The notes: generated from the sequence alone by a model not told the origin. A DNA stretch of 64,000 nucleotides from Spirodela intermedia (GCA_902729315.2 LR746277.1:1307001-1371000); one strand, 5' to 3'. Positions 1 through 11,808 are shown, counted from the stretch's first letter. Numbers and translations: made by a program.

Positions 1-617
1 GGTAAGATCCCGTAATAGTCTTTTATTAAAAAAACTATTTTTAATTGTTGATTCCCTAAATAAATAAACTGGGATCTTGATAGATTTTTAATCGACTGTG
101 TAAAATATTTTAACCCAAAAATAAATAAGCGTATTTGTATATATAGTTGAAATAATAATATGCAAGGCGGGTTAATAAAGAGTGGCGGATCGAACTGGGT
201 ACATACCATTTCGGGTAATTTCTTCGGAAATCATATGAGACTTAGCCTAAGTAAAATTTAATTTTTTAATTTTGGAAAAAAATGGTGAATTTTTCAGGTG
301 GGTTCTCTTGAGGAAGATGAAGGCTTCAAGTTGCTTAGATGCCTCCCCCTTCAGTCCTACACACTTGGAAGTCCCTGTCGAACGCGAGTTCAACCGAGTC
401 ATCTCGGGGTTCCCCCGGTGGATAGGGCGAGTCATCTGCGAGTCGGACGCCCAACTCGAGCTTATCTTCTTCGCTAAAAGAAGCCAAATTATTGTCTTTA
501 CTATCATTCCGGAACTCAGTCGACTCGAGGAATCGGGGCTTATCGCTGAGAGCGAGTCATCACGCGTTCTCTCTCGCCTTTAGCACGTGGTTTAGCCCCG
601 TCGTCACGTGCTTCCCC

Positions 618-627
618 TTTTCCCGCC
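618..627 (+). promoter_or_regulatory. E2F-type site upstream of the cyclin D3 gene
   Basis: The sequence TTTTCCCGCC fits the E2F/DP consensus (TTTSSCGC class). It lies about 0.9 kb upstream of the cyclin start codon. E2F control of a cyclin that itself acts on the RB-E2F pathway would make sense, but a single ten-base match can arise by chance. Confidence 0.3.
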
Positions 628-1132
628 CTGTTGGCCTCCCGCCGGCAAGGAGGTCCCCATCAAGCGGGTCCCACACAAGCTCACAAATTAGAGGAGGAAA
701 TCGTGGTCGGCCCGGCTCGGATCGCCGGGTTAGATCGGACGCCAGGCACCCGAGTCAGACCGGTTCGGTGCAGCTGACCGTGCTCCTCGTCAAAGATGAG
801 GGTTGATTTCCAATGGCCTTGTGGGTTTTATAGTTGACAAGTTCGTCAACTCAGGTGATCGTGAGGCTTGAACCTGATTAGACCGTGTAGGACTGGTCAA
901 GAATGCAGGTCAAGGGGGTGGGACCCAAACAAGCCCCGGGCCCCGGCCCAGGACTGGACCACTGGGAAGACGGGGGCCCAGCCCCAGGGTCCGGTCCGGT
1001 CCGGTCCGGTCCTATATTCGCTGGGCTGGTGGACCCATTAAGTCCACAGAAAAAACGGTCAAGATCAATGGGGAGTAAATATCCGTACAGTGGGTGGTGA
1101 TATGTGATGCGACGATGATTCACAGAAATCTC

Positions 1133-1136
<4 letters not shown>

Positions 1137-1174
<38 letters not shown>
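1137..1174. repeat. (GA)n microsatellite in the cyclin D3 promoter
   Basis: An almost pure GA dinucleotide run about 370 bp upstream of the cyclin ATG. GA/CT tracts recur near promoters throughout this window (for example near 12620, 23310 and 46580). They may bind GAGA-binding BBR/BPC proteins; that role is inferred. Confidence 0.9.
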
Positions 1175-1177
<3 letters not shown>

Positions 1178-1551
1178 GGTCGAAGACTGGTGCGGTGACC
1201 AATGGGAAGGAAGGCGTGAGGAGGCAGGCAGGCGGACGCTTCCAAAACAAATAAAATCCCCTCCATTGGCCTCCGCTGCGCTGCTGCTTGCAGCCACTGT
1301 CGCTGCACCTGCTTTCCTCACCCCCCCCTCTCTCGCTCTACATTTCTTTCTCTCTTTCTCTCTCTCTCTTTCTCTCGCTATACCTCGGTTTTTCACAGTA
1401 TCTCACTCGCCATCCCTTCTTCCTCCGCTTTCTTTGCCAGTCGCAGAGAGGCGAGGAAGATGAGCGGCGCCGCCTCTCTCCGCCCTTCTGCTCCGAGCTC
1501 TGCTGGACCATGAGAGCCCCCGCACTCTCTTGCAGAGGAGGTTGATCAAAG

Positions 1552-3008
1552 ATGTCCTCTTTCTATCAGCTCCGCCAAGCTCCGTCCTTCTCCGCCGATC
1601 CCCTCAGCTGCCATGAGGAAGATATCTTTCCCTTTCGGGAGGAGGAGGAGGAGCAGAACCGCCGCCATGAGGGCTACCCGTCTCCGGCAATAGTTGCAGA
1701 GGATGCAGGGGATCTGCTATGGGAGTGGGGATGGGACGGGGACGGAGGAGAGGAGGAGAGGGCGGAGCTGGCGGCGCTGCTCTCTAAGCAGGCGGCAACC
1801 GGTGGCTCCACCGACCCTTCACTCTTCTCCACGAGGGACGACGCCGTGCGGTGGCTCCTGAGGGCCTCCGGCCGCCATGGCTTCACCACCCAGACGGCCC
1901 TCCTCGCCGTTGACTACCTCGACCGCTTCCTCTTTGCCACCCGCTCCGGCGGTGGCGCCGCCACCCACCAGCAGCAGCAGCCCTGGATGGCGCAGCTCTC
2001 TGCTGTCTCCTGCCTTTCCCTCGCCGCCAAGATGGAGGAGATCCGCGTCCCCCTCCTCCTCGACCTTCAGGTACCCTTCCATCTCCTCCTCCTCCGTCAT
2101 CTTCTTCTTCTTCTCGCCCATCAATGGATCTGTGTCTGTTTCCTATGGCTGATCTGCTTCCGGTGAAGGTGGAGGATGCGAGGTTCATCTTCGAGGCGAG
2201 GACGGTGCAGAGGATGGAGCTGCTGGTGCTGTCCACGCTGGGATGGCGGCTCGGCTCCCCAACGCCGCTCTCCTTCATCGATCACTTCCTCCGCCGGCTA
2301 GCCGCCGGGGACAAGGCGGCGTCGCCGTCCTCCTCCTGGAAGCGCCGCTACGCCCACCTGCACTGGAAGTTCCAGGCCAGCTGCCACTCCATCCTCCTCT
2401 ACCTCGCCGCCGGTGAGTTCTTCCTCCTCCTGCCACCATTCCCCCACTTGTCGCTGTTCTTCACTGGTTCCTCATCCCGATTTTTCCATCCGTTGCGGCG
2501 GCCCAGATCCCAGATGGCTCCAGTTCCTCCCGTCAGAGGTGGCGGCGGCGACGATGATCCACGCACTCGGCCGGCTCCTTGATCACCCTCTCTGCGCTGT
2601 AAACTTGCAGAGCCGCCTCATGGATCTCGCCGGCGTCACCAAGGTACAATCGAAGCCGATGATTGTTGCAATGAGTTTTAAGCATGATTGAAGCGAGATT
2701 TCTCGTTCTTAGGTTGGTTTTTTCTGATTTTCCAGGATCGATTCGAGGCCTGCTCGGAGTTCATCGGTGGCGCCGCCGGCTACTGGAACGGCAAGCGGCG
2801 GCGCTCGTCGCCGGGGAGCCCGCGCGGGGTGGCGGAGGTGACCTTTAGCTGCGACAGCTCGCAGGCGCCGTCGGCGCCGGGCTCGGTATCGTCGTCCCCA
2901 ACAATGCCGCCGGCGGAGGCGCCGTTCAAGAGGAGGCTGCACTCTCTCGTCGCCGGAGAAGATGAGCAGAGCCGCCGCCGGCCCCTTCTCGATGGGGTCT
3001 TCGTTTGA
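1552..3008 (+). CDS. CYCD3: D-type cyclin, CYCD3 class
   Basis: Four exons: 1552-2070, 2169-2412, 2507-2643, 2736-3008. All introns are GT-AG, frames join cleanly, and the product is 390 aa, normal for CYCD3. D-type cyclins bind CDKA and drive G1/S by phosphorylating retinoblastoma-related protein. Near the N terminus LSCHE (residues 18-22) is the LxCxE RB-binding motif. The N-terminal cyclin box (about residues 60-190) contains AVDYLDRFL and the typical LAAKMEE segment. The C-terminal cyclin fold contains TPLSFIDHFLRR. The tail is rich in P, S and E (PEST-like), fitting rapid turnover. Four exons match the CYCD3 gene structure. The start is the first ATG in frame, after a CT-rich leader. The first exons are very GC-rich, as in many monocot genes. 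Confidence 0.93.
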
Positions 3009-4890
3009 GTTCCCCCTGGAGATAACCGTCGCCGGCGATCTCCCCTCTCCGCCATCGGCGCCGCCTCACGGAGAGATCTCGCCGGAGGAGATGGAGGGGA
3101 GGAAGCTGGTACCGCTACTGCTGTAACTCTTTCCAAGATCCTGACTTTCTCCTTCGTAATTCTTCGTATTCGTCGCCCTGGAAGATGTCGGATCAGAAGG
3201 ACGGCGCATTTTGGAGGTTTAAGCTCCTCCCCGTAGAGCCTTCTTCCTCTCTGGGGCTGTTCTTGCCGGTCAAAGGCGCCCATGGGGAAACGGCCGGAGG
3301 TGATTAAAGTCCTCCGGAAAGCGTTGACCGCCCATTTGGATCGTACCAGTGAGAGAGAGAGATGCGGAGGAGGGGATTATTTCTAATCCTTTGGGTCACC
3401 GCAGAGGTGGAAGGAGGGAGAAGGGTCCACGTGGCGGGCGAAGGGGGGACTTGGTCAAACGCCAGCTCGGGGTTGGTGGATTCCCGGAAGGGGACCGAAG
3501 ATGTCGTTCTCCCTGAAAAGTAGGAGGACAAGGGGCATCAGGACAACGCCCTCCACAAAAGTTCAACCGGGCTTCCTATGTTTGAAATTGGAGGGAAAAT
3601 CCTCCTCCCCCCCCCTCTCTCTAGCTTTCTCTTCTCTCTCTCTCTCTTTCGAGCCTTCTCTCTCTCTACGCCATGGATCTCAACTGGAAAAAAGGGCACT
3701 TCTTTCCCCGAGCCTTCCACAAGAAACAGCCGCGCGATTATGACCGAATAAAATGATGCCAAGTCGCTCTTTTTTGACCTGGTCCTCACTCCGTCCCGCC
3801 GCTGAAGACAAGAGTCCTGTCCCTCCCGTCCCCCCCTCTCTCTCTCTCTCTCTTCCTCTTCTCGCTCTAGCTCGGTATGGCCCATGATATCACGGCGCCA
3901 GATGAGGACCATGGTACGCTCCTTCCTTCGGAGCCCCTCATACGTTACCCTCTTCTTCCGCCATGGCTGCTGGCAGGGACAGCAGAAGGGACAGAGGCAG
4001 GCGCGCAAGTTATGAAGTAATCCCGCCCCTTTCTCCAACCCCCCCCCGCTCTTCCACTTGCCCATGCGCCTGCCGCCTCCGCAGAGCCCACCTCTCTCTC
4101 TCTCTTTCCCCCCATTACCAGCTCCAGCTCAGAACAGTGGGCTACCTCTAATTGAGCTCGCGCGCCTGGGATGAGAAAGAGAGAGAGAGAGAGTGCCCCC
4201 CTTCTAGTTTTTAATTTGCCCCGACCGCTCTCCTCCTTTATCCATCGCGGCAGGAAGAACTTTTATGTAAAAACTAATATTTTACGAAGGCATTAATGCG
4301 AGCCGAATTGGAACCGAAGATATAGCAATCATAAGCGTAAATTTATTGGAAAAAAAATAAATCTTTGGCGGGCCCACGTTACATCTTAGAGAAAGATCGG
4401 ATTAAACTCCTCAGATCGACCCCCCCTCCTCAGTCCCTGTTACCCTAATCGTTCTTCCTCGGACATCTCGTCTCAATCGTTCTTGACCTATGATCTTCAG
4501 CTCATCGAAAACTTGCCGATGGAGGAAGGGCAAGCGAGACTGATCTTCTTCCCCTCACCGTCGTCGACCGCCCAGTGAGGCCCATCGCTAGTGCAGAAGG
4601 AAGGTCATCCTCCGTCGCAGCTAATCATGGAGAGGAGGGACTGAAAGCTCAAACCTGGCAGTCCTTGTCGAGCCATGGAAAGTTCTCAGTAGCCGAAACC
4701 CATCATCTGCCGATGGCCCATCTCCGAAAAGGATCGAAGGAGGAAGAGAGAGGCGGGCGAAGCCTGGAGCAGATGGCCATGAAGTCCCCCCACCAACCCT
4801 GCCCCACTGGAGTAACCCTCCTGCGGTCACGAGAGATCCGGCGGAGGAGCCCCCCTTAACTTGCCAAGGACCACTGCCAGGCGAGCCGGC
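3009..4890. other. Intergenic region, CT-rich, no gene recognised
   Basis: The first few hundred bases probably hold the cyclin D3 3' UTR. Several CT-rich tracts (about 3610-3670, 3830-3870, 4090-4115) and one GA tract (about 4175-4190) follow. Open frames on both strands are low-complexity and match nothing I know. The last part is GC-rich and runs into the TATA box at 4897. Confidence 0.5.
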
Positions 4891-4896
4891 CGGCTC

Positions 4897-4903
4897 TATA
4901 AAT
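4897..4903 (+). promoter_or_regulatory. TATA box of an unidentified plus-strand transcript
   Basis: TATAAAT sits in a GC-rich context. About 14-30 bp downstream is a perfect 7-bp stem with a 4-base loop (4914-4931), then a CT/CA-rich leader typical of plant 5' UTRs (about 4975-5030). The arrangement looks like a real core promoter, but no long coding region follows. Confidence 0.45.
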
Positions 4904-5049
4904 GAAGCCCAGGAGATGCTTGTCAGCATCTGCAGGACGAGACTAATTTATTTCTTGTGCTGCTCACCAATCCGTCCTCTCTCCCTCTCTCACACACACA
5001 CACACTCGTTCTAAATTTCTCTCTCTCTACGTTACTGGGTACTGTTCGG

Positions 5050-5115
5050 ATGGGGTCTCCTGATCGGCTTCACAAGCCTCGTGTGATCTTGCCGCCGGCG
5101 CTGCAGCCGCTCTGA
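5050..5115 (+). CDS. Small open reading frame (21 aa) in a leader-like region
   Basis: This is the first ATG after the TATA box and pyrimidine-rich leader, about 120 nt from the expected transcription start. It encodes a 21-residue peptide that is basic in the middle and proline/leucine-rich at the end. I recognise no family. It could be an upstream ORF, a small peptide gene or chance. A 113-codon open frame follows at 5153-5494, also unrecognised. The plus-strand transcript, if real, would run towards the antisense PPR relic. Confidence 0.2.
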   Translation: MGSPDRLHKPRVILPPALQPL

Positions 5116-5479
5116 GCTACGCTGAAACCTGGCGGCGATACGATCATTTACTGTGGTTTGCATTCTCTCCGGGGAATCTGGACGAAGGCAGGCAGAAAGC
5201 CCCCAGCTTCAAGCACTGCGGCCGCCGGAGGGACGCTTAGAGATGCTTCTTCTCTCGGTTAATCTTCAGGAAGATCATCTTCCCCGGCGATCCAAGTTCC
5301 CCAGCCGCCGTGTAGCGGAGGCGGGATCATTTAATATACGACCGCAAGCTGATGACCGGCTCCCTTCCCTCGGGAAAGCCCCCCCATTAATGGGCACCTC
5401 CTCCCTGCTTCTCCCCCGAATCAAGGCGAGAATCTGCGTTCCAATCAGTCGATGCTGCCGCAGGAGTGACAGGCTCTTC

Positions 5480-6530
5480 CTCTGGCCTTCATGACCGAGA
5501 CCTTTGAAGCCCTGGGGAAGACCCCAGCCAACCCAATTGCCTCTGGATTCTTAAGCTGCATAAAAATGGATTTTTGTGAAGAGATCCCTGAAATGTTCAC
5601 GGTAACCAACATATGCCAGATTAATCCTTCACGAATTACTTCCTTGACGCCCAAATGAGGATCAATCTCTGAACGCTCAGCATCTCCATAAAAGCATCTT
5701 CTTGAGCATGATTTCGATAACGCTTGCATTGGCTGAGTATAAGGGCGTGAATGCCCATGCTGTTTTGAAGACAACGTAACCTAAAAAATTCAACGCTAGA
5801 ATCAGAGAAAGCATGATACTTCACTCAGTTAACTGTAATGATCAACTAAAGTGGGGCATCGATCTTGTCTGCGACCTCACTAATCAGCACCGGAGCCTCC
5901 AAGTAGAGGGAGCTATCTCTATAAATTTACCGGCAACGTAACCAATGCGCCACTAATGAAGTATTGGATCATTGAATGGAGTATCATCCAAGGAGTAAGC
6001 TTCGCGTCACATCTGGGAAGAATAAAGAGAGCTTTGGAACCAGTAGACGTATCCTGATGATAAAGTAGACTTAAGGCGCACCTACTTTCAGTGGGAGACA
6101 ATTTCAAGAATGCCAGGATCCTTCGGCTCAAACTACTAACACAAACAAGTCTACGTAATGTGAAGTGCTAGTTCTTTAGTGCGCCGGACGATGATAAGAG
6201 AACAAAGGCTCATTGGTCTCATCAAGAGGAACGCATATTACCACCAGCAACTTACTACCATACAAGAATTTTAAGACATGGGTGGGAAAATAGTGGGAGA
6301 TGAAGTCGTATGGACTCTATGAACCTTTAGAATCGAGGCAGCTGAAGCGAATGGGATGATACAGGAAGGAAAGTAATCAGGGGAACTATCATTTGTAGCG
6401 ACATAATCGACAAATGTAGTCGCCTTCACAACAAGTTTAACTCTCCCCGTATGTCCAAGGACATAATAATATTTGGTAGGCAATTTTGCTAAATACTTCA
6501 TAGTGGGTACGAACATCAGCATTGAACACG
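5480..6530 (-). pseudogene. Decayed pentatricopeptide repeat (PPR) gene, PLS/DYW type
   Basis: Minus-strand frames show scattered PPR signatures but are broken by stops and frameshifts. At about 5740-5800 the motif MGIHAL follows a leucine-rich stretch, as in the Arabidopsis At4g30700-type DYW proteins. At about 5490-5560 there is GLAGVFPRASKV followed by RACHS, a typical PPR helix pair (consensus LAGVLPACSKL then GKxxH). Near 6000 another frame reads DDTPFNDPILH, like the usual 'D-x-x-P-x-R-D-x-x-L-W-N' segment. Near 6360 there is SPDYF plus PFASAAS. The order along the minus strand agrees with one PPR gene read from about 6530 to 5480. No intact frame exists, so I call it a pseudogene. PPR-type proteins edit or process organellar RNA. 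The outer limits are uncertain. Confidence 0.55.
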
Positions 6531-9500
6531 GAAGCTATTGATAGAGCATCTATGCATTGAAACCTTACACCTGATTGGTCTTGTAAGGAACGCTTTGGAC
6601 ATAACAGCACTTATGCACTGAAATCTAAGGATGCCAAGTCGGGTCTAGAGAGATGTAACTTCGTAAACAGCACTAATAACAGATGTACCACCAAAGTAAC
6701 ATAAAATTACTAGCAACCATGTGGACAAAGTCATAGAGACACGAATGAATGGGAAATTTGGGTTACTGAAGATCGTCCAATAAATTATTAAATGAAAGTA
6801 AGAACTTGCTATGTTCGATCATTCCTTCCTCTATTCATCTTCTTCTCGCATTTCAACATGGTTTCTTCTCCCCCATCTCTTCTCATGTCCTCTTTTTTCG
6901 ACAGGAGTTCATTGTTTCGTTCTCTTCGCTCCCCATCTTCTTTTTTTTCCCCCCAAAAATAACATAATAAATCTTAGTCTCTCTCATGCATAGATAGAAA
7001 TCATCTCTTTCTGGCACTGAGAAATGCTCTAGCTTCGGATGTACTCATCCATCATAGTTATGGCGCTCTATTGTCTACAAAGAGTGTCTACTTTCGAGGG
7101 CTTAGTTTCTTGTTGACATGGATTAAAACGTTTTTCTACAAATAAGCTGTGAGCTAGCCCAAGGCTGTTGGGCCCATAATAACTCAAAAGAGGAAGAAAT
7201 GTTCCAGATGGACTCAACTAAATGCACCAAAGAAGATCAAGCCATTTCTTTGTCACCTTCACCTTGGGATAGTCTCGGCATAGAACTTATATGACATCTT
7301 CTTCAGGCACGGCAGTATAGTTTTGCATACAGTTGATTCACTCTCCATATCAGCCCATGAAGTGGTTGGCATACTGTATTTATATATAAAACACTAAACA
7401 AATTATACAATTTCAAGAATATAACAATAATTTTGAATTCAAGAGAGCAACCTTTGTTGTTTAGTAGAAAAAGAAACTTCTAAAATGTAAATGATTTAAC
7501 CTCTCTCATTTCTATAAGAAAAGAGTTCGGCAGATTGAGCCCTTTGAACTTCATTATTAATAATTAAATGGATAAAAGATGATAATGTAAAGAAAGATAT
7601 ATTATAGCCATGTGGATATTATATTTAAGTGATACTTTTAGGTTTTAGGAGGCCAAGAGAGCAAACAACATAAGGTTTGATAAGCCCTTTTTAGCCAATG
7701 CTAGGCAATTAGGTTAATGTGTTGACTTAAAGTGGTAAAAGTGAGAATCAAAGGTTTTAGTCTACTCTCTAAAGATCACCTCCTTACGATTATGATATGA
7801 CCTATAAGTGCAATTACTAAACATCAAGACCTTAGTTTATCTCCACTAGAGTTGACAGCTCTAACTGCGTCGTGAGTTCCTCAAAATACATTTAGATTAA
7901 TAGCTCTACTCAGAAAAATCAGATTAGCATTTAGCTAGTCTCTTCTAAATTGATGGGGGTTATGCTGATCCAATTTTGTGAATCACAAAAGTATTGACAA
8001 CAAATAACTGAACGAATAGTTTTTAGAATTTTGGTCAATAGCTTGCTTGAGGATAGATGTGTGATCTTCAAGGTATGCAGTCTTCCTTTGTTGTAAACAA
8101 CTTTCAGTATATGAGAATGTTACGAAATTTTAGTTTCTTGAGTGTGAAATTTCACTTGAATGCTGAAGTAGCCACTCATTTTAAAAGATGATATTTTTAA
8201 TGAGTTATGTGTTAAGTTGACTTAATTCTTATAGGGAAACAAAACATAGAATATTTTCAAACCACAAATACTTAACATACTTTGCAAACACGTAGAAGAA
8301 AATATTTCCGCAACTTAGATCCCACATAAATGTTTATTTCTTAAAATTTATGTTTTATGCATGTGTTGTGTCTTGATTATAATGAGTGTTGATACCTTTT
8401 ACCAAGTATGTTAATATGAGCATCAAGACACCTTTTACCAAGTGAGTTGAATCGCTACAAGGAAACGAAATATAAATTATCTAAGTAACAAATCCTGAAT
8501 ACTAGACATAATTTCACAATGTCTTGGTTATTATGAGAATATACTCATTTTACCTAGTAAGTCAACTCGTAATTCAAAATAGGAAAAGACATAGGTGTGT
8601 CTAAACTTTAATGTTGATATCTTGATGTGTCAATGTTTTTATGAACTATTTCGAAATTAGTAAGCATTAGAAAAGTTATATCGATATTTTTACATGACAT
8701 CAACATAAGTTTGATAGAAGAAACTTTTTGTTTTACCCTCGTGTGTATTTTTTCAAATTTAAAACTAGGAAGCTATCAAAAACTGACAATGCGTAGCCAA
8801 GAATTGCTACAATAATGGTAATAGTTGGCTACACCCATCATTCAAATTTCATCTGACTTCTTGACTGAACTCAAAACAATGTGGATTTTCCCACAATGTT
8901 TGTCTGTAAAAGAAGATTTTTGAGGTTCTAGAGACTGTAGAAGCCAAAAACGTTATTCTTATTTCCATATTTTGACTACAATGACCCAATGAAATATGTG
9001 TGATGCAGCATAATAATGTGAAAGGGCCAAAAGGTTCATCCCATAAAGCCTAAATCACATTTTTTTGGTAGCTTAAGTAATTATTTCCTTATGGTTAGGA
9101 AATATAAGGAAATCTTATTTTTTTGAGATCTAGAGATATTTTGGATATTTTAAGAGTCACATAATGTAGATGAAATTGTTTCTTTGACCAAAAATATTTT
9201 TTCATCTACTCTGCTACTTGTATATTCAAGGAATCCTATATGAATCTAGAGCACCCTCCTATTAAGATCATACGGATTGAATGATCATCTCAATTCATTT
9301 CTCATAGAGTCAAGATTTGAATAAACTTCCTCAACTTCCACTATGTCAATATGTTATTCAATGATACTCTTATCTGAAAAAGGCAATTAAAGTAATTCAA
9401 GGATAGCCGATAAATAATTGAATATGCGGAAAAATAGAAATATACTGATTAATTTTTATTTTTTAATATAAAAAACACATCATTTTGTCAGAAAAACCTT

Positions 9501-10190
9501 TTGAGTTATAACTATTACACATCAGCCAACGGCAAGGCACTCACTTGACTTTAGAGAATATACATTACCTTAACACATTTCTACGTACTCTATGCCTTAT
9601 TCAACTATAAGGGATATAGAAGCACCCCTCATCCTACTTTAGTGGAACGAAAGAAATAATAAAAATTAAATGTGTAATAATTTCCCTGAAATAGACAAAT
9701 AAAAAATCATATATATCAATCATCAAAATTTAGAAGAACGACTGACCACATGTTTTTGTTGTAGATTAACTTGTCTGGGCTATTGAGATGGAGTTTGGAG
9801 TCTGTATCTAAAACCTATCGGATGTTGTCAATCTTGATTAGAACTTCTAGAGGATATGCTTGGGATTAATTTATCACGGTTTCTAAGTATCTTCATTTCC
9901 CATAAAATATGGACCTAGTTGCATGGTCCAGAGGCCAACTTTGAGTAAAAGTCTACTCCGTTACAAATTATCATATAAGGTGATTTTCACAATGAGAAGT
10001 GAAATTAATAAACATACTAGAAATGAAACTATTCATAATTTGTACTAAATTCACCCCTTTCCTATCATGCCGTTTTCAATATGCGAACACCATAAGTACA
10101 TCATGACGCACTAGAGATAGAGAGAGTTCTCCCTGACTGGAACGGTGGGTACGGTTATCTCCCTTGGGAGAATATAGAACAGGAATTCGG
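6531..10190. other. AT-rich intergenic desert
   Basis: About 3.6 kb of AT-rich DNA with no coding region or RNA gene that I can support. A weak repeat pattern appears at about 8190-8610, where a phrase resembling 'ttttacc(a/t)agt' plus a GTTGA/GTCAA step and an A-rich run recurs three times. I could not detect reverse transcriptase or transposase motifs. It is probably very old transposon DNA. Confidence 0.5.
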
Positions 10191-10191
10191 A

Positions 10192-11624
10192 TCAGTCCCA
10201 GATGCCCACATGGTAGAACCCGTCTTCGGTAGCATACGCCCTAAACATGCCGACGCAATTGAAGCCGTAGGCAACATCGCCGCTGCTGGAGACGGCGATG
10301 AGGCCAGCCTTCCCCTCGTCAAGCCTCTCCTCAACGGCGTAGTCCACGGCTTCGCGCAGCGACATCCCCTTGTACTCCATCAGCGCTGCCACCTCCCGCG
10401 CCAGCGTGCTCCGTATGATCGCCTCCCCTTCGCCGGTGCATGACACCGCGCAGACCTCGCAAGCGTATGTTCCCGCCCCGATCAGCGGCGAGTCGCCGAT
10501 CCTCCCCTCCATCTTGTTCATCAACCCTCCGGTGGAGGTGGCGGCGGCGCACCGCCCCAGGCCATCCACCACCACACAACCCACCGTCTCCGGCGCGTAC
10601 ACGCTCAGCGGCATGCCGTTCATCTTCACGCCGCCGCCGTCCAAGCCGGCCGCCGCGGCGGCGGCGGCGCTGCACGCTGCCGGCAGTGGAACCCTGTAAT
10701 CAAACTGATTTGTTCTCGTTCGTCAGAGGACGACGAAGATGACGTTAGAAGAGAAGAAAGATCTGATAACTTAGACGGTGAAAAGATACCAGGATTGAGT
10801 CGGCTTCCTTGGCCTGCTTTAGCATCCCCACATTATCCTCGGTGATAAAGTAGCCGTTGTCCACTGTCTCCACGCCCTGATCAATCAACATCATCGCATC
10901 TAAGTCAGATCTTCGTTGGGACTACCTTCACCTTGATGGATGCATTCCCATTTATTATTACCATTCTTTAACTTAATTAAAATCTAAAATCTATAGATAT
11001 TATGCTTTCCTATGTATTATTATTGCATGTCCCATGCGGGCATAAGGTGTCCGTTTCATAGCCCTTGGATCGACGGTTTTGCATGATGAGTTGTAGGCGA
11101 ACCTGTTGACGGGCAAACTCTTCGGCGCCGTGAAAGGCGAGGTAGGAGTGAGGGGACCGGTCCATGACGAGCCTGGCGAGGGAGATGGGGTTCTTCACCG
11201 TCGTGACGCCGGAGACAGCACCGCAGCGCCGCCGGACGCCGTCCATTATGCTCGCCTCCATCTCCACCGTCCCCTTCCTTGTCAGCGCCGACCCACGCCC
11301 GGAGTTGAAGAACGGATCCGTCTCCAGCTCTTTCACCTGCAGATCAATCAATCAATCCATCTTCATCGGAACCCTAACATTGATGCCCACCGGAACCAGT
11401 TGCAGCAGCGGTGAGAGAGGGGAGTTGGTACTTACGACGAGCTCGACAACGTCAACGGCGGCGAGGTCGGAGCGTAGGGCGGCAACTCCGAGGTGAAGGC
11501 ACCGCGCAAGGAGCTGCTTCGCCTGCTCCTGTTTCTCGGGGGGGAGATTAGGGTCGACCCCAGCGCCGCCGTGTACGGCGATGGCCCAGCGGTGGGTTCT
11601 CCTCTCCACCCCACCTCCGCACAT
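10192..11624 (-). CDS. ASPGA1: Plant-type L-asparaginase / isoaspartyl peptidase (Ntn hydrolase)
   Basis: Four exons on the minus strand: 11436-11624, 11103-11336, 10790-10876, 10192-10704, giving 340 aa (family about 315-330). The enzyme hydrolyses L-asparagine to aspartate and ammonia and cleaves isoaspartyl dipeptides; it acts in the cytosol, mainly in nitrogen-importing tissues. The precursor self-cleaves to alpha and beta subunits before the nucleophilic threonine. Here that is Thr210 in PETVGC. Also present are the family motifs AVHGGAG near the N terminus, [34 protein letters not shown] and ATEDGF at the C terminus. The start is the only in-frame ATG before AVHGGAG. A TATA box lies about 190 bp upstream. 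An alanine-rich run (about residues 182-189) lies in the poorly conserved linker before the cleavage site, as expected for that region. Confidence 0.93.
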
Positions 11625-11808
11625 CTCGTCTAGTTCTTCCTCCTCCTCCTCCTCTCTCCTTCGGGGGCAACAGGTGAGGGACGAGAGAGACTAAGGAGAA
11701 GGAGAAGGGCTAAAGCTGGCGAGAAAGGGGAGAGTTGGGACGCTTTAAAGACGAGCGGCGTGTTCTCCGCGAGGCTCGCTGGCGGTCTCTCGTCGCCCCC
11801 GCATGGGG

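Larger units (their letters stand above)
1..1551. other. Upstream region of the cyclin D3 gene
   Basis: No gene is recognised here. The first 270 bases are AT-rich. From about 360 to 760 the sequence is GC-rich and repeatedly carries the motif CGAGTC or CGAGTT. A perfect five-copy GGTCC repeat lies at 988-1012 and a (GA)n tract at 1137-1174. From about 1320 to 1440 the plus strand is CT-rich, as is common in plant 5' leaders. Short open frames here show no family resemblance. I read the stretch as promoter and 5' UTR of the downstream cyclin. Confidence 0.5.

Noticed and set aside
4482-4502. TTCTTGACCTATGATCTTC-like text resembling a TAS3 tasiARF
   Set aside because: Only the first nine or so bases agree with tasiARF. 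There is no second tandem copy and no flanking miR390 sites.
5469-5490. Stretch resembling miR408 (CTCTTCCTCTGGC)
   Set aside because: It needs a gap and several mismatches, and no star-arm partner forms a hairpin nearby.
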